From the NCBI GenBank assembly GCA_036365515.1, contig CM070877.1:3357001-3421000 (forward strand): a stretch of DNA of 64,000 nucleotides. The letters run 5' to 3'. Position 1 is the stretch's first letter. Every line of letters starts with the position of its first letter. Positions 44,731 to 57,789 of this stretch are shown one piece after another. The position numbers were made by a program, and so were the translations under genes. Below the pieces are notes generated by a model. That model saw nothing but the letters and a program-made list of their open reading frames with translations. It was not told the origin of the DNA and did no database searches. This DNA comes from Torymus aiolomorphi. Taxonomy: Eukaryota > Arthropoda > Insecta > Hymenoptera > Torymidae.

Positions 44731-46260
44731 TCGTACTCTCGTATATGTTTCATTTACAACTTTTTATCATTTCCTCTTTGCTTCTCTCCAGCATCCCCTT
44801 TGTCTTCTCGCAAGTTCTAGTTTCATTTTTGCCCCCGACGCGCGGCGGCGTTTCCGGGACTGCATCGTAACGTCGCGTCAACGAGATATCCGTCACACTC
44901 TCATGTACACGCGCACTCACTCACACAGACGGAGATGACGTTGCTCTGCCATCCGTTGCCCCGTATTTATAACTTCTCTCCCACGGCCATTTCTCCCAGC
45001 AGCCGTAGGTGTAAGGGAGAAACATTGGACGCGGCGCGGCGTCTTTAAGAGGAAAAAATGGGCTGGGTTATCGCGCTGTGTCGCGCGTGATGTCTCTCTC
45101 TCTCTCTTTCTCTCCTCGCAAGCTGGAAATAACGCTTTCGCAATGGGCTTTCTTGAGAGTTATCTTAAAGATGGGTTGTTGAAACTGCAAGGAAAAGCTG
45201 GCCAAAGGAGATAGAAATTATAGAAAACAATAATTAAGATAATTGATAATGTGAAAAACTCGAAGATGGAACTGTATTATCTCAATATACGTGCGAGAAA
45301 AATTGACCATTGATTTATTATTTTATGAACTGATTTAGATGTCCAGGCTAATTTTTAGTCAAAATTCTGGCTTCAAACCCAGAATTTACTAGACATTTCC
45401 TAGCTGAAATCCAGAGTTTCTAATTAAGATCCACCTATTACAGACACGATTCAACTGATTGATTTGCTGTTCATAAACTTTGTATTCATAAACAATCTTT
45501 ATTTTCTTTGTAATTGTATTATTTGTATTCGACGGTTTTTATCAAAAGAGTACTTCTGATTTGTGAATATTAAATGTTTTAAATTATGTTACGTAAAAGA
45601 AAAAGGAATTCTATATTCAATTATAATCTTCTTATTCATTATTATTAAATTAAAACAATCAATTTTACCTGTTTTCATTGCTGATTCATATTGCACCCTA
45701 ATTCCTCAAAATGTACTTACAATGAAAATGACGAAAAAACCATCACATACCCACAGGCTACAAACCATGATAACCTTCTTCAACAGCGTCATTTTCATGT
45801 CAACAAAACGCCGTTATTCTCCGCAACAGGCCATATAACGACAGATGACGACGCGCATCTGCTGCAGACCATATAACCATCGAGGGCGACGGCGCACGTA
45901 TACTAACGGCGAAGAGACAGCTATAGCTAAATACGGCGGCCAGCGCGTAAATATTAATTGCCCGAAATTACATGTAAATACCGACGGATGAGGGCCGGAG
46001 GAATCGCTGCCTCGTAGACTAGAGAAAGGACAACGGCGTGGCGCGCATCCCAAATGGACCATTATTCCATCAGCGACGCCAAACTGCTGGGTAACTCGAC
46101 CAAAGAGGCAAAGACGTACGGCTCTACCTCTCTCCCTTCCTCCCCATCGGTCTCTCTACATGCATAAACGAGCCATCGGCCGGTGTAGAGATGCTACACG
46201 CACTAAAAATTTATGCCTCCGAGGTGGATGTTTATACTGTTCGCTGTGTGTGTATGTGTG

Positions 46261-46512
46261 CACTGAGAGAAATGTTTAGGAAAATTTACTATAAATGTAA
46301 GAAAAATTACTATGTTCGATAGGAACTTTGGGACAGACTCGAATTATCATAAAATTTACTACAATTTATAGTAAAAATTGTTATGTACATAGCAAAAATT
46401 ACTCAAAACATAGGAATTTTGATTATAAATTGTAGTAAATTTTATGATAATTTAAGTCTGTCCCACGATTACTATAAATATAGTAATTTTTGTTACACCA
46501 TTTTTCTCCGTG
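46261..46512. mobile_element. 252-bp MITE with CACNGAGARAAATG ends
   Basis: Left end CACTGAGAGAAATG, right-end complement CACGGAGAAAAATG. The arms hold TTACTATAAAT words and ATCATAAAATTTACTACAAT with its complement. An identical 12-bp TGTGTATGTGTG stands on both sides (46249-46260 and 46513-46524), either a target duplication or shared microsatellite. A related copy lies at 61907-62135. Confidence 0.82.
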
Positions 46513-49500
46513 TGTGTATGTGTGTTGGGGATAATAATAATGTTTGGATGTGCGATGGATCAGTTTTGCTAGAGTTTTATTAAGTGGGATGTGGAGTAGA
46601 GAATTCTGTTGTAGTGGAAGCTCCTTCGTCAATATTATGCTTTATTTAGAAAGAAGTAATGAATAAGAAATTAAAGAATGTTTTATAAAATAAATTTTCG
46701 AAACAGGTAAACGAAAATATCATCTTTATAAGTATCTTAAAACTCTGCCGTGATTGACCTGAGTAATGTCTATTTATTTTCAAAATTTCACCTTCAAAGT
46801 AGAGAATGTCTAAAATGTTCCCCAAATCAAAGATAAAAGAAACCTTTGGTTTATTTAACATATATCATCTTTTCTATTTACAAATTCATAATGCTGGAGC
46901 TCTTTGTCATTAAAAATTTGGATGAAAAGCTTATAATATAAGCAATAAATCACGGGCTCTAACTCTCTTTCATATATGAATTATCATCAAAGCACCCGAA
47001 AAAAATGTCGCTCTCAAACTAAACCAACAACAACCTGTTCCAACATCCCACCCCCGCGTCTCTCCGCAATCTACTCTTCGCCCGCATGAATATACACATC
47101 CCGCGTATAACGTACATCCACTCGTCCGTCCACTTTTTCTCCTCTACTCTCTCTCCCTCTCTCACTCTCTCTTGATGTATTCCAGGCCAAATTAATCCCG
47201 ACCGCGGGAACACAGCGCGCGATCGCGGAGATACACGAAGTTTGTAGGTAGGGTTCGCCCTCTCCCCGGGACAGCTGATTGCTTGATTTCGACAAACATT
47301 CCGGGACTACGCGCGCATACTTTCGAATATTACCTCCGCATAACGAGGACTCGTGTGTGCGCGGAATTCCTGTGTGCGCCCGCCGACTGAAAACTCGCCG
47401 TTTAATTCTTAATCGTGTTAAAACTATACGTGTGGAACGGAGAGAGAGAGAGGGACGGCCGGAAATAGTCGTGAATTTCCGAGTGGGGAGCCTAAGATTA
47501 TTTGAACTATTCTGCTCGAGACTGTCAGCCCGGCGACTGGAATAACTATATATGAGGAAATCCAATTCTTGTGCGTATTATTTTTTTTTTCTTTTCGTTT
47601 TGAGCAATGCTTTGCAAGCTCGTGACTTTTAGGTTGATTTTGTGCAGCTCACTAACACATAATAATTTGTTTCAGAAGCAGTCAGTGGTAACGGTTTGCA
47701 ATTCGAATTTGTTCTGAATGCAATTGTATAAAAGAATGGATTTTACAACAGTACATTGAACAAACTATTTGACGATATCATAGAGTTGTATTTTCTTGTT
47801 GCTGAATATATGCAGTATCTTAATTCTTAATTAGATTGATGTGCACTTTTTCATTAAAACGGAAAATAAAAGTATCAATAAGCTCTTTTATAATTTTCGA
47901 TTTATTTTCAATTAAAATTTTTCAAATATGTCTACGTTTTGGCAACGTAATTCTAAAATGAAAAATTCACTACGTACTTTTTTTTTTTACTGAAATGCAG
48001 TAGCTAAAACTAAAAGAAAAAAAACAGGTTAACGATGGGAATTCAAATTTTGCTCCATTTTCTATGAAATTGCTTATAGCCTATTTTTACTCCCTTAATT
48101 TGGAATTCCAAGTTGATATCATGTACGTGAAATATTATAGTGTTAATATAAAAAATATAATCGATGTTCGAAATAATTAATCACTAAGTTAAAGTTTTAA
48201 ATAAATTAAAAAAAAAAAAAACAGTTTTATTATGTTCTCTGTCCTATTTACGTGTAGCAAAACTGAAAAGCTAATGATAACCATGAAGTGTATACACAAA
48301 AAAATCCCTTCTTAAAAAAGTGATGAGCGGCTATGTTGAATCCTCTAAAGGAATAATTTTGATTGGTCGATAAATTGGTCGATAAGAAGGCGCGAGTAAT
48401 TGACCGTGTTTGAATTTTTTAAATGAAATTTTTATATTCAAATGACTGAATGATTTTTAATTTAATTAAAATAAATATAATAAATATAATCTTTGCTTGT
48501 ACAAAAATGTTTTATAAGCTGAAAGGTTTGCATCAGTTTCGAATCATATTTTATATCAAGAGAGCTGAATAATCGTATTAAGGTTATGATTTTGAACTTG
48601 AAAGAAAGAGTGGTATTAAAAATGGTTAAATTCTAGCTTTAAAAAAATACTTTAAATAAATTAAAAATAAAACGTAATGAAGGTAGCATACATAACCTCA
48701 AAAACAGAAAAGTACGCGCGAAGCGCGTTGAATATAGCTAGTAATCTAAAAAATCTATTGTCAAAAACACTCGTTTTCAATTTCGACTGTCGTCCATCAT
48801 TGCGCGTCGCCCCATCGTCGCCGCAGCGCGGAAGGAAGAGAAAATAAAAAGAACGGGGAGTCGGTCCATTTGCGCGCGAAAAAGGGGGCCACGGAGGGCC
48901 AGAAAGTAAAGGGTCGCGCGATTATTCCGGAAATTATTCGCGGTAATTAAAATGCAGATAAGTCGCACAAATCATCGGGATTTTTTTGGCGAGCGCAGTA
49001 GGAGGGAAGGAAGGGAGTAAGAGGCGGCATATATACTCGCGCGGAGCTCCTCCTTTTTTCCGTACCCCTTTAAAAATTCCGAGACCGGCGGTTTTAAGTC
49101 GCCCGAAGAGAGAGATAGAGAGGAGGAGAGAGGGACCAGGGAATACGGAATATGTATACGTGGGCGGGGAAACGAAGAAACCGGAGGACGAATGAAATAT
49201 ACTCTGAATAAGGAATGAGAGGAATATTTAAGCGAGCAAGAGTGTACTGACAAAACCTTAACGATAGTACGTGGGATGTTCACTCGGCGTTGAATTATTA
49301 TTTGCGCTCTTGGTTAATATTGCTGCCGTATATGAACATTCAAATTCAATCTCGAGATTGTATTAATTACCATAAAAGTACTCGGGATGTAGTTCGTTTA
49401 ATCGATAAGCTCTTTGAAAATTCACATTTATCCTGTTATTTTTTTTTTATTCTTCAATTCTGTTCTTTTGCCACGAGAATATTGAAATTTACATGAGATG

Positions 49501-49739
49501 AAATAAATCGTGTGATATAGTACACTTTTGCATACATATATTATCGATGTTATTTTATCAACGTAAATAAAACCTTTTACGAGCTAAAAATCCTCAAATC
49601 ACATAAATATTATCTTTCCTGAAGATGCTTGGACAAAAAATTTTCAATGCCGGACCAAAATTAATATCGATATATTCTTGTCCTTCCACGCTTCATTCAC
49701 TCCAACAGCACTTTCGACAACAAATTAATGGCATGCGGT

Positions 49740-50300
49740 AAGGGCTAGAGAGCGAGTATACAATAGAGTAAACACAGCCACCTCGCGGCACTTTGAGGAA
49801 TTAATTAAGGTGGTACCTGGAAAATCGAAGAATCCACAAGAGCGGCGACGTCGGCGGCGGCGGCGGCCTCACCTTCTCCTCCTCCGTACCCTCCTGTAAA
49901 CTCGTTCAGCCATTAAACGCTCGTATCTCTCGCTCTCCCGCCGTTAGACGCCCGCCTCTAACTCACTTAGTAAGTATCTGTATTACGGGCGCGCCGGCGA
50001 AATAGCGCGAACTAAAACTTTCGCGCACGTAATAACCGCTCGCTCGCTTGCTCGCGCCCAGGGCATATTGTGTCCCCCTCGGGCGCCTTTCTCTTTGTCT
50101 CTTATCTCGCTCGCTCGCTCTCTCTTCCTATTTCGACGTTCTTTCGACCCGATATTGCATATCAGAGAGAGTTTGCCGATGGAAATTTCGGCTTTTTCAC
50201 GCGTCACCGGCTGGTTCGTTAGACGCGATGAGTGAAAATGCAGGCACGCGTAATGTTGGTTAAGTTGCAACGAGAATTTCGCAGGAGAGATATAGAGAGC
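49740..50300. promoter_or_regulatory. CpG-rich island with CGG and CTCG tracts
   Basis: Contains (CGG)6 near 49851-49870, CGCTCGCTTGCTCGCGCC, and a TCTCGCTCGCTCGCTCTCTC run near 50103-50125, which fits GAGA-factor binding. No ORF is credible. A promoter or enhancer is possible. Confidence 0.3.
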
Positions 50301-50698
50301 ATTAAGGGGCTGAATAATAAACTTTAATGATGCGCCGAAGTTTCGGGGGAAGAGGAAATGGCGAAGATTTTCGTTATTACGCGATTCGTTGTCTCGTTTA
50401 GTGCATGATTGCTAGTTTGAGTAATTTTGAGGAGAGGAAGACGAGTTAGGTATTGCTTCTTACATGTTTATTGTATTATGGAAAGTGGAGATGGAGAACC
50501 AATTTCAGTCCAATTTATAAGTGCTTTTTTTCATTAAAACACGTGAAATAGAATTAGAAAAGTTAAACATTATTCAACACTGATGCGATTTGCCATATGC
50601 TAAGCTCGTGGTAAAAATAATAAATCGCGTTCTACATCGACTTACTCCCAAATCTTAAATCTGACCTCATCATCACTTACAATTTCTCAGCACCTTCC

Positions 50699-50935
50699 CT
50701 GGTAGAAATGTTAACCAGAAGCTAGCTATTTTTCAGTTAAATTTATGGCTATAAAAACGCACATTGCTTGTATTTCATAATTATATACCAATACGAAATG
50801 AATTATAGCATTTACACTTCATATAACTTTTTTTTTAGATGAATTATATTATTTTTACATTGTATGATTTTTGCTAAAAATGCTTCCATTTAATTAACAC
50901 CTTAGCTATATAAAATATGGTTAATTTTCTACCAG
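50699..50935. mobile_element. 237-bp MITE with CTGGTAGAAA ends
   Basis: Left CTGGTAGAAATGTTAACC, right complement CTGGTAGAAAATTAACC. The interior is AT-rich with a diverged inner inverted structure. No target duplication was seen. Confidence 0.7.
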
Positions 50936-51239
50936 AGTTAACTTTCCATATTTATTAAAAACGAACAGCACCACCTACCTACCTCACCATCGCCTCCACG
51001 AGAAACATCTTCATCGACAGCATGAAGATCCCATCATTTATCCAGAATTACATGACGCAGCGGCAGCGCAGACGGAACCGCCAGTTCATCGTCGCCCTCA
51101 TGCACCCCTTCCATCCCTCACCCCTCGCACGCACACACACGCACACCCCCATAGTCCATCGCTCGCTCATTCAGACAAATTAGCCCGACGGCGGAGCCTT
51201 TGTAGTTACGCGATTCAAAGGAGAAGAACGCGCTCGCGC

Positions 51240-51252
51240 ATTTTAGTCCCTT

Positions 51253-51307
<55 letters not shown>

Positions 51308-51380
51308 CAATTCGTGTTGGCAGAGCTCTTCAACACTTCATTTGGACAAGCTGGAGAGAGAGAGAGAGAGGGAGAGAGGA
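51240..51380. repeat. (CT)n ... (GA)n mirrored microsatellites
   Basis: A ~60-bp CT run (to 51305) and a shorter GA run (51354-51380) separated by about 48 bp; they could pair as a hairpin. Located inside a GC-rich island. Confidence 0.92.
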
Positions 51381-52049
51381 AGGACTATGAAAGGGCCTAT
51401 ATTCGCCGGTTGCCGGTTGCGTTCTTTCTTCCGGGCTCGTTTTTTCTTTTGCGCTTTGTGTCCCGCGCCGCTCTTTTTCCGCTTTTCACCGGCGACCGTG
51501 CGCGCGTGCGAATGCAAATAGAATATCGTACTCGCTGTTTCCGCGCGGAGTCGCGAATACGTGTGCAGGTACGCGAGAATTCACGTATAGGGCGCGGAAG
51601 GACGAAATTAAATACAAGTTAGCGCGCGGCCGGCTCGTATAAGCAACGCAAGAGAGCCACGTGCGCGAGGGGCCGGGCAAACACAACGGGGAAAAATGTA
51701 CAGCGCGTGAGTGTAACGGAATAAGAAATAAAAAGTGAAGTACGAGCGCGGACACGTACAAGCGAGAGCGCACATGCACATGCGGACAGAAATGTAAATG
51801 TATAGGGATATGCATGCATATATAGTGTGCACGTGTACGAATAGGTACTGCTCATTTAGGTGTAAAAATTAAAGGTATTTAGGTTGACGAAAAGTAGTAG
51901 CGCGATTCGAATTTAGTAAAATTAACGATTTTCACTTTGAAAAAGTTTTATCGAACAATTTTAAGGAGCTACACTTTATCTTGAAATTATAAAATTAAAA
52001 TTTTTTCTTCATAATTTCCGTGAATTCTGACGTTGAACGGTAAAAGGAA

Positions 52050-52960
52050 ATCCAATTGTCCCGACTACAATCGCACTATATCGTCGCACACCCACACATA
52101 CATATATATACACATACACGGACGCCCGCAATTCCAACCTCCTTCAGTCGAAAATTAATGCGCGCGCGCGAAACATAACTCGACGTTCCGTCTCCGCGAA
52201 ATTCAGCCCCCTCTCTCTCTCTCGCACTCCTCGAGTCCACTTCTCCCGCGGCGTTTATTGGCTGGCTTCGTCCTCGTCGTCGCACGGCCCGTCATCTCGA
52301 GAGCAATTACTCGCTCCCCTCTCTCCCTCTCACAATTGTAATATTCCCGGGCTCCGGAAAGTCGCAGCGGCGCCACTTATAAAAACACAATGCGATAATG
52401 AAGCGGCTGTCGGGGCGCAATTAACCCGCGCAAAAGTCGTCGATAGCCTCTTCTACCGAAAACTTTATGACAAAAAGAGGAAGGCTTACTTTCTCGAAAG
52501 TTAAAGTCGCCCCGCGATTTTCCCGCGAATTAAAGCCGTAGTACATCCGCGATATATCCCTTACTCAAACGCACACGCGCACGCCTCATTTGCATAAAGA
52601 GCTCAATAAGAAGCGCTCGCTCGCTCGCGTGCGCGGGTGGCAAGAGCTCGGCAATTATTTGCACAGCACCGCGTGTTTGCGCCCTCCCCCTAGACATACA
52701 CACGCGCCAAGTCGTTCTCTCTCACGCGGCCTTTGAATTTCATTTCCGCGGCAACTCTCGCCCAATCCCGAATGCGCACTTGATTTTAGCAATTAGAGTC
52801 GGACGCGCCAATGCCTTGGTGCGATGTTTGTTTTTCGTTTTAAGCCGCGGCGCGGTTGTCGCGTGGCTGGATTAGGCAGGCGGTGAGAAAACTCAAGAGT
52901 GAGAGGTGTAGTGGTGCTTGGGTCGGTTGGTGGGTGAGAGTTGACCGGTAAATGAGTTAG
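52050..52960. promoter_or_regulatory. CpG-rich island with octamer and GC words
   Basis: Includes ATTTGCATAA (52588-52597), an octamer-type POU site, several CGCGCG runs and CT tracts. No credible ORF. The regulatory role is inferred only from composition and motifs. Confidence 0.3.
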
Positions 52961-53162
52961 TCGTAGTGGGTGTATTGGGATTTTCAGGAGTAATTGTAGT
53001 TACGAAAAAGTTTTTTTTGTATTATGGTTTTAATATATAGAGTAAGGTTGGTATTTTTTATAGTTGTAAGTAGTAGATACAGATGTGAATGAATTTTAAT
53101 TAAAAATATTGTATTTTTATGCATACAAATTAAGTCGATCTCACTATAAATATACACGTAAT

Positions 53163-53281
53163 ATATCTGTGGCTTCCAGGAATAACGACTTAACTGCCAT
53201 TTTGACAGAAATTTTAAAACGGTGATTTCTCGAAAGCGCGCAATATGCAGTTAAGTCTTTATTCCTGGAAGCCACAGATAT
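53163..53281. mobile_element. 119-bp palindromic MITE
   Basis: ATATCTGTGGCTTCCAGGAA begins the element and its complement ends it. The arms extend about 35 bp with one mismatch (through GACTTAACTGC). The loop contains GGTGATTTCTCGAAAGCGCG. Confidence 0.85.
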
Positions 53282-53344
53282 GTTTCAGAATGGAATTGAT
53301 GAAGCTAGTTTACTATAGCTCTGTTTTGCACTGTACATTACCTA

Positions 53345-53605
53345 CACTGTTAAATTCTGCATGAAAATTAATGTATGTACTGGAAGCAAAATTACATCGT
53401 AGTACATTAAATTTAATGCAATGTAGATTAAATTTAATAAAATTTACATTAAGTTTAATGCAATTTACACTAAATTTCATGTACTGCGAGATAAAATTTT
53501 GCTTTCCGTACATTAAATTTAATAAAATTTGCATTAAATTTAATGTACTGCAATGAAATTTTGCTTCCAGTACATACATTAATTTTCATGCAGAATTTAA
53601 CAGTG
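53345..53605. mobile_element. 261-bp MITE at a TA target
   Basis: Ends CACTGTTAAATTCTGCATGA and complement, flanked by TA (53343-53344 and 53606-53607). The inside repeats TTAAATTTAATG/AAAATTTACATTAA words. The TA target suggests a Tc1/mariner-type source. The ORFs on both strands are shadows of the palindrome. Confidence 0.88.
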
Positions 53606-53607
53606 TA

Positions 53608-55139
53608 CATTTAACTTTTTTTAAATTTGTGTGGCTTGCATTGGGCTAAATCTATTTGCGAACTAATAATCATTTTCAATCACCGTATTCGCAGAATTAG
53701 GCAATGGGTAATCTGCAACAAATAACAATTTAGAAATTAATCTACTCGCTAATATTGTTACTAAACCATAGATTATTAAACAATCTCTCATATCTGAATA
53801 ATTTGGACTTAATCCAAATTATACGGTAATTAAACGTAAATTATTGTCTAATGCATTTAAGCAAACCGTAACAAATTACTGTAATTCACAACAAATTGTC
53901 AATAAATTAACTATATTTTATGGGTTTCAATGAAATATAATTATTATCAGAGTTTTATTCAATTTCATTCAAAATTAGAATTAAATATTTGAATTTTTAT
54001 GCGGCCTTAGGTTCATATTTTTGCACCTTTTTCACATAAAAAGCTTGGAACATTCAATACTTAACCCTCATCTTATTTTCATTCGTATAATACTCATTTG
54101 ATAAATTGTATTATTTATATCATATAACTTATTTACAATAAAGATTGTTACTAAAACTTTATGAAACTGCTATATTATCACAACTATTATATTAGTACTA
54201 TACAAAGCAGAATATCTTGAAAAACTACTATTTTAAAACACTGATTTTTTCTTTATAAAATTAGACTAAGGTTTCTTTATGTAAACCAGTCAAGCATGGA
54301 ATATGTAACATCCTTCTATTCTAATTTTACAAATTTTTATGGATCCAGAAATATTTCAAAATAATAAAACTAAAATCAGCTATCTTAAAGAATTAATTAT
54401 TTGCTCCTCACCATACAAATTATATTATGCAAGCGCGAACGGAAATCCAAGAATATAATATATGGACTACGTTATAGAAATGTTGGTACTTTAATTAATT
54501 CTTGTTCTGTATTGTTGAAATATTTGCTTCTTGATTTAAATTTAAATATTGAACATTTCTTTGTACTTGATTATACGTGGTGATTAAAAAATTGTTTCCT
54601 TTGCTAATTAATTCTGAGTTATAGATAATATATCTATTACTTCCATTATCTATTATATCATGTTTGAATCATTTAAAAAGTTGAATCAAAATATTCTACG
54701 CCTAAATCTCTTAACAGTGTTAAAATATATCTGTAAAACAGAGGGAGACGTGTCAGTCGAGGAGTAAGCCGACCGATCCATTAATTTCAAAAATTAAAAG
54801 AAAATTAATTACTGACGTAACTTGAGTTTGATTGATGGACGATGGAAAAACAAAACGCCACCAGAGAAATAAGTTACCCTAGAGGTGCGTGAATAATAAA
54901 AGTGAATAATCACAAAAAGAAAGTAAAAAACTGCACCAGACATACCTTAAATAATCACTTACTCTATAACAAACGAAACCCCACGCGCTCTTCCATCGAT
55001 ATACTAAATAGACCAAATCATTTAGTTACGTCTATCATACCAACCCCTAGCCCTTATACCCTCGCTTCCCTATCACCTATAAAAGGCGCATCCCCTTAAA
55101 GTCTAATCAGAAACCACTATATACCCCCGTCGAGCCAAT
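53608..55139. other. AT-rich spacer
   Basis: No gene, repeat family or RNA gene recognised. A degenerate TAAT-rich composition dominates. Confidence 0.45.
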
Positions 55140-56745
55140 GAAAACGTCACCCTAATCTCGAGCAATCGATGATCTCGAGCGCCGCGCGCGATGGCAGCCG
55201 CCGTCTGCGAGTGACTGTCTCCCCTGGAATTACCGAACCCCTCCTGCAAGACGGACGTGTGCATAATATATAGGACTCTCTCTCCCTCTCACTCTCCGAT
55301 CGAGTCCATCTAATCTGGGGCCCGAGGAATCCCCCGCGCTCGCCTGCGCGATGTAAATTGAGAGGTTTCCGCCGAGAATAAGATCCGAGAGTTCCGCCGC
55401 TGCCGGAGAAAATTAGGATCGATTCGGGAATCGGGCACTCCTCGCACATCCATCTTATACTGAGAGAGAGAGGAGCTCTCCCCGGGAGAGACGCAGCGAT
55501 TGATTCCTCGCGCTTTACTTTCGAGTTTTTTTTTTGGGAGGAAGGAGTTGGGAGTTTCGTAGTCTAATTAAAATTAAGAGTAATGCATTGGCTCTTGGCT
55601 CTGAAGAAACAATGAACTCTGCTATGGGATTGCCGAGATAATGGGTTTAAATAGAGTGTTACGTAGGATATAAATTTTTGCTTTTGTTCATTGATTATTT
55701 TTGAAAAAGAAAGAATATTTTTATCGTGCGTAAATTTTATTATTGATCTGTTTTCAATTGCAATCATATAATATATAAATTTATGTTATAGGTATTAAAT
55801 ACAAAAAGAAAACCGATCAACAGTATGACAAATTCCTATGTCCGCTTAGTTTAATATTTTATAAAAGTTTTTATTATGTTTGAAACTATACTAAAATATT
55901 TTTATTTTCATAATCAGTTCTTTATTGAAAGTCGTGAGATTCCCGTCACACGTATTAATAGGTTTAATTAACAGATACCTATAATATTATTTTTTAATAT
56001 CAAAACAGATCCTATACATTATAGTATATACCCTTTTAATATAACTGGATCGTATCGTTGACTATTCGCTTATTAATCCCAACAATATCATACATCATCC
56101 TTATAATGAAAACAACAACCTTTCTCTCAAAGAAGCACAAAAGCATCAAACAAAATTGATACATCTCCAATAATTCCTTGAAAGGTAAGCGCGGCCCCGG
56201 CAGCAACGCAGTCTCGCCCTTTGAAATCCGTAAATCAAGAAAATTCCTCGATTGATTACTTTTTCATGCCCCGGCGTTTTATATCGCCCGGGGGGAGGGC
56301 AAACGAACAGCGCGTGCGTGGCGCAGAAATTAAGGGAGCACCGGGGCGCAGCCGGCAGTCGGAAAAAGCTCGGAGAACAAGAGGCAGCCGAACAAAAAGA
56401 ATCAGAATGCAATTGGCGTGAGCTTAGAGAGAAAGAGAGAGAGAAGGGAAGAGCTCCCCCCGGTTAAACGCCGCTGTGCCTCGGAAAAGGCTGTACACCA
56501 GGCGCGCGCGTGAGATAGAGAAATGCTTGGTGGAGAGGTGAGAGGAAGAGGAAGAAAGGGAAAAGTGGGCAGGCGAGAGAAAGGAAGGCGAGATTTTTAT
56601 GATTAATGATGGAGAAGAGAAGGATTTAGGTTTATCGGGAGGTAAAGTATAAAAATTTGTCGTTCGAGAATGATTTTCATTTTCAGTTGAACTTAGGTTG
56701 CGTGTTCTTTAAATTATTTGTAATATATTATTTCAGAATTTTAAT

Positions 56746-56847
56746 AGTACATTATGTAACAAGGGACTAAAGTCGCAGATTATCCCCGCGAGGACAGTGA
56801 TCACCCAAAAGAATGATCGACTTTAGTCCCGTGCTACATATAGTACT
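56746..56847. mobile_element. 102-bp MITE-like inverted repeat
   Basis: Outer AGTACATTATGTAACAAGGG and complement-like GTCCCGTGCTACATATAGTACT, with GGGACTAAAGTCG perfectly mirrored. The loop is about 40 bp. Confidence 0.75.
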
Positions 56848-57620
56848 TTATTTCCATCTCCATTGTGGTCACTTTATAGATTTGAAAAGTTATTTTGTAT
56901 TTATGAGTTATAATTTTGTTAGTTTTAACTAAATTCTAAATATAAAGTAAAAGAGGGAATCAAGCGCAACTTTTGCCCCGCTTTTCAGACTATAAAGTGG
57001 TCATTAGGTGGCGATGCGAATAAAATGTTTTATATACCTATAATATAATTTTCAATATAATGTTGGCACTGGCTGATATTGTGCTCGTACACATTATTAA
57101 TGTTTCAAAATATTGTATCAAAAGCATTCCAACCCTGGTGGAAATCCAAAACATTTTCTATAAAATGGGAATTTCTCTTGTCCAGTTTCTAGTTCCCGAT
57201 GAAACGATTTTTCTCATATTATTTGGCCATTTAATAGATTGAAAAATAGAATGAGTTTTTCAAAGATAAGCACAAGCTTATTCTTGAGTATTTTGAAGGT
57301 ATTAAAATTGATCAGTTTCTATAGTCTGGAAATGGCTAGCAGAAGGCTTACTGTTATGACAAGGAGTGAGAGAGACAGAATCAGATGGAGAAATAAAAGT
57401 TTTGCTGAATTATTCATGGAATGAGTACTATAAGTGATTTATTAGTTAATCTTATTTATTTATATTTTGGTAAGCTATCCAATGCACTTTAATGCTCTTC
57501 CATCTACGATAAGATTCGTAAGTAAATCAAATACGAATATTTTGTTATTACGTCAATCTAAGAAATAGGCAAATAATGGTCGAAAAATCGTTTTATCATA
57601 GCGATTAATTAGCCAGTTTT

Positions 57621-57789
57621 ACTACCCTGCTAGAAATCGCCCATTTTTCTCCCATTTGTGAAATGATTTTTCGCACATTTTCTAGCCATTTTATGGAGAT
57701 TTTGGTCAACTCACCAGAAAATGGCTAGAAAATGTTCGAAAAACCGTTTCACAAATGGGAGAAAAATGGACGATTTCCAGCAGAGTAGT
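57621..57789. mobile_element. 169-bp palindromic MITE
   Basis: ACTACCCTGCTAGAAATCG and complement ACTACTCTGCTGGAAATCG at the ends. The arms continue as CCATTTTTCTCCCATTTGTG and as CATTTTCTAGCCATTTT. Confidence 0.85.

Noticed and set aside
47019..47565. 164-codon minus-strand ORF and 88-codon plus-strand ORF
   Set aside because: They overlap on opposite strands in a GC-rich island, with Arg/Ser-rich composition and no recognised motif. A chance ORF is more likely.
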